A DNA stretch of 64,000 nt from assembly GCF_000012325.1 (NCBI RefSeq), contig NC_003910.7:1550001-1614000 (forward strand), read 5' to 3'. Positions 1 to 7,741 of this stretch are shown here, piece after piece (position 1 is the stretch's first letter; every line of letters begins with the position of its first letter). The notes under the pieces were generated by a model. That model made no database searches. It had not been told where the DNA came from and saw only the letters and a list, made by a program, of their open reading frames with translations. The translations under genes and the position numbers were made by a program. This DNA is from Colwellia psychrerythraea 34H (GTDB lineage Bacteria; Pseudomonadota; Gammaproteobacteria; Enterobacterales; Alteromonadaceae).

Positions 1-1518
1 TCTACTGTTGCTTTCGGGCAAAGTACAAGTGCAACGAATAGCACTAATATAGTTAATAAGGATGTAAATGGCCAAGCAGACTCAGTTCAAAGCGAGAATG
101 CAGACCCAGTAAGTGGCCATAAATTAAGTGCATTTTCAAAAGATGAGCTACTCGCGCGGGCGCAGTTAAAAAACAATAATACTGTAACACCTCAATCAAG
201 TGATCAAGTATTAAAAGATTACCAGTTGTCGTTGCAATCACAGCAAAACACTATTAAAAGCCAAAGCATTACTAGTGAACAGTTAATGAATACGCAACTA
301 GCTGATGCTCAACTGAATAATAAAATTACCGACTTGGCTGCTGGAGTGGCGCAATCCAATAAAAACCAACTAACAGAAAAAGTAGACACAGGTTTATATC
401 AATTACCTGTTGAGCCTATTGGCAAGGGAAATATAACCGCTGGTGATATGACCCATTCTGCTAAACAGTCTGTTGCTAGAGCTGAAGTAAATCAAGGTGA
501 AATAGAGGCTGATTTGGCTGTTAAATCAAATAAAGACAGCGATATGGCTTCAACAAAAACAGTTAATAGTTCGTCAGATGCTTTAAAAGTTAATCCGAGT
601 AATCGTGAGACAGTAACATCACCGTTAAGCAAGGTTGACGCTGAGAAAATGGTAGCAGAGCGCACTAGACAAACAGCATCCGTAGAAAATATCCCCAAAG
701 AACAGATTGTAACGGCTCAAGAAAAACAACCCGTGATGACAAGTGCTCAATTACAGGCATTACAGCAAGTTCAGGCGCAGCAAAAAACACAATCAGTGAG
801 TAGTGAGCCACAAGTTAATGACGATGTTAGCGAAGAATATATTGACCCAATGCTTTTGTCAGAAGAAAAGCCGATAGAGCAGGGCGTAAAAACAACGGCT
901 AAAGTGATAGACAATATTGCTATGCGCACAATATCTGAGCTACAAGCTCAAACGGTGCAAGCAACGCAAACTAAACAAAGTAATGATGCTTATTTTGAGC
1001 ATCAAGTATCTGAAGTACTCAATCATAATGTTGCTAGCGATTCGGTACAAATACAAAAAAATAATGTTCAGCTTCAACAAGAAACCATTTCCATCTTTAG
1101 GAAAGACTTTGCTGATGCAGTGAAAGATAAAGTATTGATTACCATTAACCAGAAGCTGCAACAATTTGATATCACCTTAGATCCACCAGAGTTTGGTAAT
1201 ATGCAAGTGCGGGTTAACTTACAAGGTGAGCAAGCCTCCGTTAATTTTGTTGTGCAAAATCAGCAAGCAAAAGAAGCACTAGAACAGAATATGCACAAAT
1301 TAAAAGAAATGTTGTCAGAGCAAGGTGTTGATGTGGGGGGCGCTAATGTTGAACAGCAAGACCAGCAACAAAACCAAAATGAGCAAAGCTTAGGGCAAAA
1401 TAATGATAGTGGCTCTGTTTTAACAAACGATGCTCAAAAAGATGAGAATAATGTAGAACATATTTTATCGACGCAATTGTTCGATTCTTCTGCAACTGGC
1501 GTGGATTACTACGCTTAA
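1..1518 (+). CDS. fliK: Flagellar hook-length control protein FliK, 5' end missing
   Basis: FliK is the secreted ruler that sets hook length and switches the flagellar export gate from hook to filament substrates by contacting FlhB. The frame is open from base 1, so the gene begins before the window and the TTG at 226 is not its start. The visible N-terminal part is long, rich in Gln, Ser, Thr and Asn, and of low complexity, as is usual for the ruler part of FliK. The conserved globular domain is near the end (about 1100-1330), with the family-typical stretch LDPPEFGNMQVRV followed by NFVVQN. The last 60 codons are a Gln/Asn-rich tail. Its place directly before fliLMNOPQR-flhB supports the call. 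The C-terminal domain is clear; the N-terminal sequence alone would not be recognisable. Confidence 0.9.
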   Translation, partial: STVAFGQSTSATNSTNIVNKDVNGQADSVQSENADPVSGHKLSAFSKDELLARAQLKNNNTVTPQSSDQVLKDYQLSLQSQQNTIKSQSITSEQLMNTQLADAQLNNKITDLAAGVAQSNKNQLTEKVDTGLYQLPVEPIGKGNITAGDMTHSAKQSVARAEVNQGEIEADLAVKSNKDSDMASTKTVNSSSDALKVNPSNRETVTSPLSKVDAEKMVAERTRQTASVENIPKEQIVTAQEKQPVMTSAQLQALQQVQAQQKTQSVSSEPQVNDDVSEEYIDPMLLSEEKPIEQGVKTTAKVIDNIAMRTISELQAQTVQATQTKQSNDAYFEHQVSEVLNHNVASDSVQIQKNNVQLQQETISIFRKDFADAVKDKVLITINQKLQQFDITLDPPEFGNMQVRVNLQGEQASVNFVVQNQQAKEALEQNMHKLKEMLSEQGVDVGGANVEQQDQQQNQNEQSLGQNNDSGSVLTNDAQKDENNVEHILSTQLFDSSATGVDYYA

Positions 1519-1658
1519 TTGCTTAAAATGAAGTTAAGTTGATGAAAACACATTGGCTCAAAGACTATTCAAGGATATAGTCTATTCATAAATACTATGT
1601 CATTAATTAGTCACTCATTATTATCATTATTGGTGGCTGTATAATTTAAAGGGTTCTC

Positions 1659-2213
1659 ATGGCAGACGAAAAAGATAATGGCAAAGAAGGCGAATTAGAG
1701 CTGGATAAGTCGGGTAAAAAGAAAAAAATAATAATTATCATTATTGCTGTCGTTGTTTTACTTGGTGGTGGTGCCGGTGCTTATTTTTTCTTCATGGGCG
1801 GCGTTGATAACAGTGCAAGTCAAGCAGAATTAGATACCGCTTTAGATAGTGATTCAGGAGAAGTAACGAAAGTAGAGTCAGGTGCACAATTAGGGTCAGC
1901 TTTGTATGTACCAATGCCTAGACCATTTCGTTTTAATGTACCCGGTGCAGCTCGAGATCGTTTTGTTGAGATCCGCGTGCAGTTACTTGTCCGCGGTGGT
2001 GATAACGAAGAAAATGCTAAGATGCATATTCCACTGATAGAAAGTACCTTACTAGATATTTTCTCACAAGCTAATGCCGATGATCTGGCGACGAGTGCAG
2101 GGAAAGTTTCGTTAAAGCAGAAGTCATTAGCTGCGGTACAAAAAATCATGACAGATATTGAAGGTGATAAAACGGTTGAAAAAGTACTTTTCACCGGTTT
2201 TGTCATGCAATAA
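1659..2213 (+). CDS. fliL: Flagellar basal body-associated protein FliL
   Basis: FliL is a single-pass inner-membrane protein that surrounds the stator units at the flagellar motor and supports torque. The 184-residue product has a short charged cytoplasmic N-terminus ending in a Lys run, one membrane helix at about residues 23-47 (Ile/Val-rich, then Gly-rich), an acidic linker and a periplasmic domain from about residue 85. That domain contains RPFRFNV and the family-typical RDRFVEIRVQLLVR. The ATG follows a weak GGG/TTCTC region with no strong ribosome site. It lies 140 bp after fliK and 73 bp before fliM, within the fliK-flhB run. Size and layout are normal for the family. Confidence 0.95.
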   Translation: MADEKDNGKEGELELDKSGKKKKIIIIIIAVVVLLGGGAGAYFFFMGGVDNSASQAELDTALDSDSGEVTKVESGAQLGSALYVPMPRPFRFNVPGAARDRFVEIRVQLLVRGGDNEENAKMHIPLIESTLLDIFSQANADDLATSAGKVSLKQKSLAAVQKIMTDIEGDKTVEKVLFTGFVMQ

Positions 2214-2286
2214 TTAGATAAATTACCGGCCAAAGTGGCCATTGTTTTAGTAACATTAAACAAAGTAAATAAGAAGAGATTATCGA

Positions 2287-3351
2287 GTGAGTGACTTATT
2301 ATCCCAAGACGAAATTGACGCCCTATTACATGGTGTTGATGATGTTGAAGAAGAAGACATAGTTGAGGATGTCGTGCAATCGCGAGATGGCACCTCTGAT
2401 TATGATTTCTCTTCACAAGATCGTATTGTGCGTGGTCGTATGCCTACGTTGGAAATGGTTAATGAACGTTTTGCTCGTCATATGCGCATTAGCTTATTTA
2501 ATATGATGCGTCGGACTGCTGAAGTATCTATCAATGGCATCCAAATGATAAAATTTGGTGAGTACATACATACCCTGTTTGTACCTACCAGCTTAAATAT
2601 GGTGCGATTTCGTCCTTTAAAGGGGACCGCTTTAATCACCATGGAAGCGCGTTTAGTTTTTATTTTGGTAGATAATTTCTTTGGTGGTGATGGACGTTAT
2701 CACGCTAAAATAGAAGGCCGTGAATTCACGCCGACAGAGCGTCGTATTATTCAAATGCTATTAAAGCTTGTTTTTGAAGATTATAAGGAAGCTTGGTCAC
2801 CAGTGATGGATGTCTCTTTTGAATATTTAGATTCAGAAGTTAACCCGTCAATGGCAAATATTGTTAGCCCAACTGAAGTGGTGGTTATCAGTTCTTTTCA
2901 TATTGAATTAGACGGCGGCGGTGGCGATTTCCATATCGCATTACCTTATTCTATGCTCGAGCCGATCCGTGAATTGCTTGATGCAGGTGTGCAAAGTGAT
3001 AAAGAAGATACTGATATGCGCTGGTCTAAAGCGCTACGTGATGAAATTATGGATGTACCTGTTACCATTAACACTAAGTTTATTGAGGTTGATATCTCAT
3101 TAAGTCAAGTGATGGAGTTACAGGCAGGGGATATTATACCGATTGAAATGCCTGATAATATTACGGTGCTAATTGAAGACTTACCAACCTTTAGAGCTAA
3201 ATTAGGTCGTAGTCGAGATAATATAGCATTGAAAATTGAATCGAAAATTAGGCGACCAGAGTCAGCTAAATCTGAACTAACTATCTTAACTAAAGGTGGT
3301 AAACGCCTTGATAGTGATGCAGAACTTCATCTGTTAGAAGATGACTTGTAA
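2287..3351 (+). CDS. fliM: Flagellar motor switch protein FliM
   Basis: FliM forms the middle of the cytoplasmic C-ring. It binds phosphorylated CheY with its N-terminus and passes the signal to FliG. The 354-residue product starts at a GTG preceded by AAGAAGAG. The N-terminal CheY-binding peptide, with QDEIDALLHG at residues 7-16, is intact. The middle CheC-like domain begins around FSSQDRIVRGRMPTLE and includes FGEYIHTLFVPTSLN. The C-terminal SpoA domain covers about residues 255-330 (PVTINTKFIEVDISL, GDIIPIEMPD). It sits between fliL and fliN as in most polar-flagellate gammaproteobacteria. Nothing is missing, and the length matches the family. Confidence 0.97.
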   Translation: MSDLLSQDEIDALLHGVDDVEEEDIVEDVVQSRDGTSDYDFSSQDRIVRGRMPTLEMVNERFARHMRISLFNMMRRTAEVSINGIQMIKFGEYIHTLFVPTSLNMVRFRPLKGTALITMEARLVFILVDNFFGGDGRYHAKIEGREFTPTERRIIQMLLKLVFEDYKEAWSPVMDVSFEYLDSEVNPSMANIVSPTEVVVISSFHIELDGGGGDFHIALPYSMLEPIRELLDAGVQSDKEDTDMRWSKALRDEIMDVPVTINTKFIEVDISLSQVMELQAGDIIPIEMPDNITVLIEDLPTFRAKLGRSRDNIALKIESKIRRPESAKSELTILTKGGKRLDSDAELHLLEDDL

Positions 3352-3392
3352 GTTGATCTATTTGAACAAAATTATAAATTGAGGCCAGTGGT

Positions 3393-3788
3393 ATGAGTAA
3401 CGAAAAAGATGAAGATCTAAGTATGTGGGATGAGGCGCTAGATGAGCAAGCTGAAGCAAAAGCAGGTGCTGAAACAGTTGAGTTGGAAGAGTTAACACCA
3501 GATGATGCACCTATTACCGGTGATGAGAAGCGTAAGCTTGATGCTATTTTAGATATTCCGGTTACTATTTCGATGGAAGTAGGTCGAAGCAATATCAGTA
3601 TTAGAAATTTATTACAATTAAACCAAGGTTCGGTAGTTGAATTAGACCGAGTTGCTGGTGAGTCACTTGATGTGTTAGTTAATGGTACCTTAATTGCCCA
3701 TGGTGAAGTGGTTGTTGTTAACGATAAGTTTGGTATTCGTTTAACGGATGTAGTTAGCCAAGTTGAACGTATTAAAAAGTTAAAATAA
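3393..3788 (+). CDS. fliN: Flagellar motor switch protein FliN
   Basis: FliN forms the lower C-ring with FliM and is a docking place for export cargo. The product has 131 residues. The first 45 are acidic and variable (a Glu/Asp-rich lead). The SpoA domain follows, with LDIPVTISMEVGRS, the conserved LNQGSVVELDR and the end motif KFGIRLTDVVS. GAGG at 3380-3383 lies a good distance before the ATG at 3393. The gap after fliM is 41 bp, so co-transcription is likely. Length and motif order are those of standalone FliN rather than a FliY fusion. Confidence 0.96.
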   Translation: MSNEKDEDLSMWDEALDEQAEAKAGAETVELEELTPDDAPITGDEKRKLDAILDIPVTISMEVGRSNISIRNLLQLNQGSVVELDRVAGESLDVLVNGTLIAHGEVVVVNDKFGIRLTDVVSQVERIKKLK

Positions 3789-3831
3789 AGTAATTTATTG
3801 AACATGAAGTGAATAGAGATATAAAATCAAC

Positions 3832-4461
3832 ATGATATTAAAAACACTACGCATATTACTGGCTTTTAGTTGTTCTTTACTGTCTCTAATTGTTTTAGCG
3901 CAAGAAAATACTTCTGAAAGTGAATTAGTTGGCAGTGTTGTTACTGAAAAAATTGTTAATGATGACGTAATATCTCAGCAAGATGCGAGTCTACAAAGTA
4001 TAACTCAGCAAAGCACAACGGTTAAAAGCGCAATTGAGCAAGATAGCCAGGAAAAAAGTTCTGCACAACAAGGATTAACTCAACAAGCTTCTGACTCTCA
4101 AATACTCAATAATGATAAACCGAAAGTTGGTAGCCATGTTATGGCAAATATGGATGCTGGCAGTATGATACTGTCGTTGTTAATGGTCTTAGCGTTAATC
4201 ATTATTTGTGCTTTTGTGCTTAAACGTTTTAATCTTACTCAACAAGGTGTTAGCCAACTAAAAGTGGTGACGAGTTTATCGTTAGGTGCTAAAGAGCGTG
4301 TGGTTGTGATTCAAGCAGGAGAACAACAGTTACTTTTAGGGGTTACCGCTCAACAAGTGACTTTAATTGAGCGCTTAGAAAAGCCGTTAGCAACTCAAAC
4401 AATGAAAGCAACTGAGTTGCCAAAAAATTTGATGTCTTTCCTATTGGCTAAAAAGTCGTAG
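3832..4461 (+). CDS. fliO: Flagellar export apparatus membrane protein FliO
   Basis: FliO helps assemble the FliP/FliQ/FliR export gate in the inner membrane and is the least conserved member of the set. The 209-residue product has a hydrophobic start resembling a cleaved signal peptide (residues 1-23), a Gln/Ser-rich low-complexity segment at about 25-95, one membrane helix at about 111-130, and a small cytoplasmic domain with KVVTSLSLGAKERVVVIQ and EQQLLLGVT, which are the recognisable FliO parts. Identification rests on those motifs and on its position between fliN and fliP. The Gln-rich linker is longer than in enteric FliO, but such linkers are common in marine relatives. Confidence 0.9.
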   Translation: MILKTLRILLAFSCSLLSLIVLAQENTSESELVGSVVTEKIVNDDVISQQDASLQSITQQSTTVKSAIEQDSQEKSSAQQGLTQQASDSQILNNDKPKVGSHVMANMDAGSMILSLLMVLALIIICAFVLKRFNLTQQGVSQLKVVTSLSLGAKERVVVIQAGEQQLLLGVTAQQVTLIERLEKPLATQTMKATELPKNLMSFLLAKKS

Positions 4462-4552
4462 TATCGAATGGATTTAGCATTTTTACCTTTACTCATAAAT
4501 GTCAGCACAACTATTTTAAATCGGGTTGTTTTTTAGGGATTACCAACGAACC

Positions 4553-5311
4553 ATGAAAAGAATTTCGTTATTCACCATCTTAACACTGTGCTTGCTCAGC
4601 ATGAGTTTCGGTGCATTTGCCGAAGATTTGTCTCTATCAGCATTAACATTGACAACCAACCCTGATGGCTCACAAGAGTATTCAGTAAACTTACAAATTT
4701 TGATTTTTATGACGGCGCTGAGTTTTATACCAGCCGCGGTTATTATGATGACGTCATTTACCCGTATTGTCGTGGTGATGGCTATTTTACGACAAGCTTT
4801 TGGTCTTCAGCAAACACCGTCTAATCAAGTGATTATCGGGTTAACCCTCTTTATGACGCTCTTTATTATGACACCCGTTTATAATCAAATAGATAGAACT
4901 GCCATTCAACCTTATTTATCAGAGAATTTAACCTCTACTGAAGCAATTAACTTGGGTAAGATCCCATTACGTGCCTTTATGTTAGAGCAGACACGCGTTA
5001 AAGACCTTGATACTTTAGCGGCAATGGCGGGCATTGATGCAGTTGATGAGCCAACTGACTTACCTATGACGGTAATTATTCCCGCTTTTATTATTAGTGA
5101 ATTAAAAACTGCTTTTCAGATTGGTTTTATCCTTTTTATCCCCTTTTTGATTATTGATTTGGTTGTTGCCAGTATTTTAATGGCGATGGGCATGATGATG
5201 CTTTCACCAATGATCGTATCTTTACCTTTTAAGCTAATGTTATTTGTTTTGGTTGATGGTTGGAACTTGGTTATTGGTACCATCGCAACCAGTTACGGAA
5301 TGGGTAGTTAG
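4553..5311 (+). CDS. fliP: Flagellar export gate protein FliP
   Basis: FliP forms the pentameric core of the type III export gate with FliR and FliQ. The 252-residue product has a cleavable signal peptide ([10 protein letters not shown] to FGAFA), then four membrane helices. The signature [20 protein letters not shown] is near residue 75, and the conserved C-terminal half contains [20 protein letters not shown] and MMMLSPM. I chose the ATG at 4553 because it puts the signal peptide at the very N-terminus. The frame is open nine codons further back to a TTG at 4526, which would add MFFRDYQRT before the signal peptide and is less likely. It is 91 bp after fliO and 63 bp before fliQ. Confidence 0.95.
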   Translation: MKRISLFTILTLCLLSMSFGAFAEDLSLSALTLTTNPDGSQEYSVNLQILIFMTALSFIPAAVIMMTSFTRIVVVMAILRQAFGLQQTPSNQVIIGLTLFMTLFIMTPVYNQIDRTAIQPYLSENLTSTEAINLGKIPLRAFMLEQTRVKDLDTLAAMAGIDAVDEPTDLPMTVIIPAFIISELKTAFQIGFILFIPFLIIDLVVASILMAMGMMMLSPMIVSLPFKLMLFVLVDGWNLVIGTIATSYGMGS

Positions 5312-5374
5312 TAAAATGGTAAGCTATATTTATTTGATGAAGTACAAAACTAGTTAAGTAAAAGAGAGTAAGTT

Positions 5375-5644
5375 ATGGGACCAGAAATCTATGTAGATAT
5401 GCTAGGTGATGCATTATTACTTGTGATCATTTTAGTTTGCGCTATTATCCTGCCGAGTTTAGCGGTAGGTCTAATGGTTGCGGTTTTTCAAGCCGCTACA
5501 TCCATTAACGAACAAACCTTAAGTTTTTTACCAAGATTGATTGTCACCTTGCTTGCGTTAATCATTGGTGGGCATTGGTTAGTGCAAAAAGTGATGGATT
5601 ATACTATCCGGCTGATTGCTAGTATTCCCAGCGTGATTGTTTAG
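5375..5644 (+). CDS. fliQ: Flagellar export gate protein FliQ
   Basis: FliQ is a small two-helix membrane protein that packs around the FliP/FliR core of the flagellar type III export gate. The 89-residue product starts with GPEIYVDML and has two hydrophobic segments, about residues 15-38 and 52-75. Between them is the family signature AVFQAATSINEQTLSFLPR. AGAGAG stands just ahead of the ATG. It lies between fliP and fliR, 63 bp and 37 bp away. Length is exactly as expected for FliQ (88-90 residues). Confidence 0.96.
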   Translation: MGPEIYVDMLGDALLLVIILVCAIILPSLAVGLMVAVFQAATSINEQTLSFLPRLIVTLLALIIGGHWLVQKVMDYTIRLIASIPSVIV

Positions 5645-5681
5645 TTATGTGCTTAGGCATTCTAGTTACTAGAGCAGTTTA

Positions 5682-6464
5682 ATGGAATTTACAGAGACTA
5701 TTATTAATCAATATATGGCAGATTTTGTTTTGCCTTTTAGTCGTATTTCGGCTTTGATTATGACAATGATAGGCTTTAGTTCAAAGACCATTCCTGGCCG
5801 AGTCAAAGTGTTTTTATGTATCAGTATTACCATTGCTGTGATGCCAGCAATCCCTCCCGCTAGTGTAACTAATTTAATGTCACTCAATACCGCAATTTTA
5901 TTGGGGCAGCAGATGATTATCGGCGTAATGCTTGGTTTTGTTACTATCATGGTGGTTAATACTTTTACTCTCGCGGGTCAAATAATTGCGATGCAATCGG
6001 GTCTTGGTTTCGCTTCTTTAGTTGATCCTGCTAGTGGAATGAATGTACCTGCCATTGGACAATTTTTTCTTATTTTATCCTCGTTGTTATTTTGGGTGAT
6101 GGATGGTCACCTTGCCTATTTACAATTTATTGTCGCTAGTTTCGATACCTTGCCTATCCCCACAGAACACTTGTCTAGCATCAAATATCGCGAGGTTGTC
6201 GAATGGGGCGGATGGATGTTTGCTACTGCTTTATCACTTGCTTTAGCACCAATAACAGCGATGTTATTAATCAATTTTTCTTTCGGTATTATGACAAGGG
6301 CTGCTCCTCAACTTAATATTTTTGCCATCGGTTTCCCTATCACTATGATGGCCGGTTTACTTATTATGTGGCTCACCTTTGGTAATTTCTTTACTCATTT
6401 TGAATTACAGTGGCAACGCGCACTGGATTTTAGCTGTTATCTTATTGATTGTAAGGCGACGTAA
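5682..6464 (+). CDS. fliR: Flagellar export gate protein FliR
   Basis: FliR completes the flagellar export gate and is positioned by FlhB. The 260-residue product is hydrophobic throughout with about six membrane segments. It shows family sequence in VLPFSRISALIMTM, the GQIIAMQSGLGFASLVDP block (about residues 95-120) and IGFPITMMAGL near the C-terminus. The stop codon TAA at 6462-6464 is followed at once by the flhB ATG at 6465, so the two genes are almost certainly translationally coupled. Frame, length and order are normal. Confidence 0.96.
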   Translation: MEFTETIINQYMADFVLPFSRISALIMTMIGFSSKTIPGRVKVFLCISITIAVMPAIPPASVTNLMSLNTAILLGQQMIIGVMLGFVTIMVVNTFTLAGQIIAMQSGLGFASLVDPASGMNVPAIGQFFLILSSLLFWVMDGHLAYLQFIVASFDTLPIPTEHLSSIKYREVVEWGGWMFATALSLALAPITAMLLINFSFGIMTRAAPQLNIFAIGFPITMMAGLLIMWLTFGNFFTHFELQWQRALDFSCYLIDCKAT

Positions 6465-7595
6465 ATGGCTGATTCTGATAGCGGTGAAAAAACGGAAGAA
6501 CCCACGGCAAAAAAACTTACTGACGCCCGTAAAAAAGGTCAAATTGCTCGATCTAAAGATTTAGGTACATTTTTTGTTTTGGTCGGTAGTGCTTGTGCCA
6601 TGCTATTAATGGGAAAGGCTTTAGCTAATTCAATGGCTAATATGATGAGTCATATGTTTAGCCTAAGTCGTGAAGAGGCCATGGATGTAAATGCGCTTTT
6701 TAAAGTAATAAATGATGGTGTTTATCAAATTATTCCCCCATTGCTTTGGATTTTCTTTATTGTAATGTTAGCTGCATTTATTGGTAATACACTACTTGGT
6801 GGCATGAGTTTTTCAGGGGATGCAATGATGCCAAAGGCAAGCAAGTTATCTCCGATGGCGGGCTTTAAACGTATGTTTGGCGTGCAAGCCGCTGTTGAAC
6901 TTATTAAATCAGTTTTAAAGTTCTTTGTTGTTTTTATTGTTGCTTTTTTACTGTTAAGTGGTTTGTTTGAGGAGATTCTTGGCTTAAGTCGAGAAACTAT
7001 TCCTGCTAACTTTGAACATGCCATAACTATGTTGCAGTGGATGTTCTTAGTGCTTGCTCTTTCAATAGGGATCATTGTTGTTATTGATGCGCCATACCAA
7101 GTGTGGAATCACAATCGCCAGTTAAAAATGACCAAACAAGAAATTAAAGATGAGCATAAGGGAACAGAAGGTAGTCCTGAAATTAAGGGGCGTATTCGCC
7201 GAACCCAATATGAAATGTCGCAACGTCGCATGATGCAAGACGTACCTGAGTCTGATGTAGTTATTACCAACCCCACTCACTTTTCTATTGCGCTTAAATA
7301 TGATGCAGCTGCTGGTGGTGCTCCAGTATTGTCTGCAAAGGGCGTTGATGAGATGGCTTTGCATATTCGCACTATTGCTAAAGAGCATCAAATAGAAATA
7401 ATTCAATCACCGGCTTTAGCTCGTTCACTCTATTATACTGCCGAAGTTGGCGATGATATTCCCGAAGAATTGTTTGCTGCAGTTGCTCAAGTATTAGCCT
7501 TTATTTTTCAACTCAACGAACATAAAAAAGGTAAAGCTAAAAAGCCAACACCCGTTGCTAAAGAGTTACCTATCCCTGATGATTTTAGATATTAG
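6465..7595 (+). CDS. flhB: Flagellar export switch protein FlhB
   Basis: FlhB sits in the inner membrane. Its cytoplasmic domain decides whether rod/hook or filament proteins are exported, and FliK triggers the change. The 376-residue product opens with the typical GEKTEEPTAKKLTDARKKGQ, has four membrane segments (about 33-52, 88-110, 145-167, 188-210) and then the cytoplasmic domain. The autocleavage motif NPTH is at residues 269-272, so the self-cutting Asn falls at 269, the same number known for Salmonella FlhB. The start directly abuts the fliR stop. A 146-bp gap with a sigma-54-type promoter separates it from flhA. Confidence 0.97.
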   Translation: MADSDSGEKTEEPTAKKLTDARKKGQIARSKDLGTFFVLVGSACAMLLMGKALANSMANMMSHMFSLSREEAMDVNALFKVINDGVYQIIPPLLWIFFIVMLAAFIGNTLLGGMSFSGDAMMPKASKLSPMAGFKRMFGVQAAVELIKSVLKFFVVFIVAFLLLSGLFEEILGLSRETIPANFEHAITMLQWMFLVLALSIGIIVVIDAPYQVWNHNRQLKMTKQEIKDEHKGTEGSPEIKGRIRRTQYEMSQRRMMQDVPESDVVITNPTHFSIALKYDAAAGGAPVLSAKGVDEMALHIRTIAKEHQIEIIQSPALARSLYYTAEVGDDIPEELFAAVAQVLAFIFQLNEHKKGKAKKPTPVAKELPIPDDFRY

Positions 7596-7685
7596 ACATT
7601 CCCTTCAATTTACTATCGAGATATCTGGTTACTTAAACGCCAATAATGTTTGCTCTTCTTTAATAAATTCAATGCACGCTAGCTT

Positions 7686-7702
7686 TTGGTATAAGAATTG
7701 CT
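7686..7702 (+). promoter_or_regulatory. Probable sigma-54 promoter for flhA
   Basis: TTGGTATAAGAATTGCT has the two invariant pairs of an RpoN promoter, GG at 7688-7689 and GC at 7700-7701, with exactly ten bases between them, and an ATTGCT -12 box. The -24 box deviates from TTGGCAC at two positions. The site lies 40 bp upstream of the flhA ATG in the only sizeable gap of the flagellar run. In Vibrio and Pseudomonas flhA operons are known to be driven by sigma-54 and the FlrC/FleQ-type activators; that this applies here is inferred. Confidence 0.65.
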
Positions 7703-7741
7703 AATTCATGGTTACTGTCAAAAAAACATCATGAAGTAGTA

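Noticed and set aside
1820..2416. 198-codon open frame on the minus strand across fliL and fliM
   Set aside because: It lies opposite two clearly conserved flagellar genes, has no recognisable protein sequence and no ribosome site; it is a shadow frame.
3290..3805. 171-codon minus-strand frame opposite fliN
   Set aside because: Ser/Thr/Asn-rich shadow of fliN; no domain or start signal.
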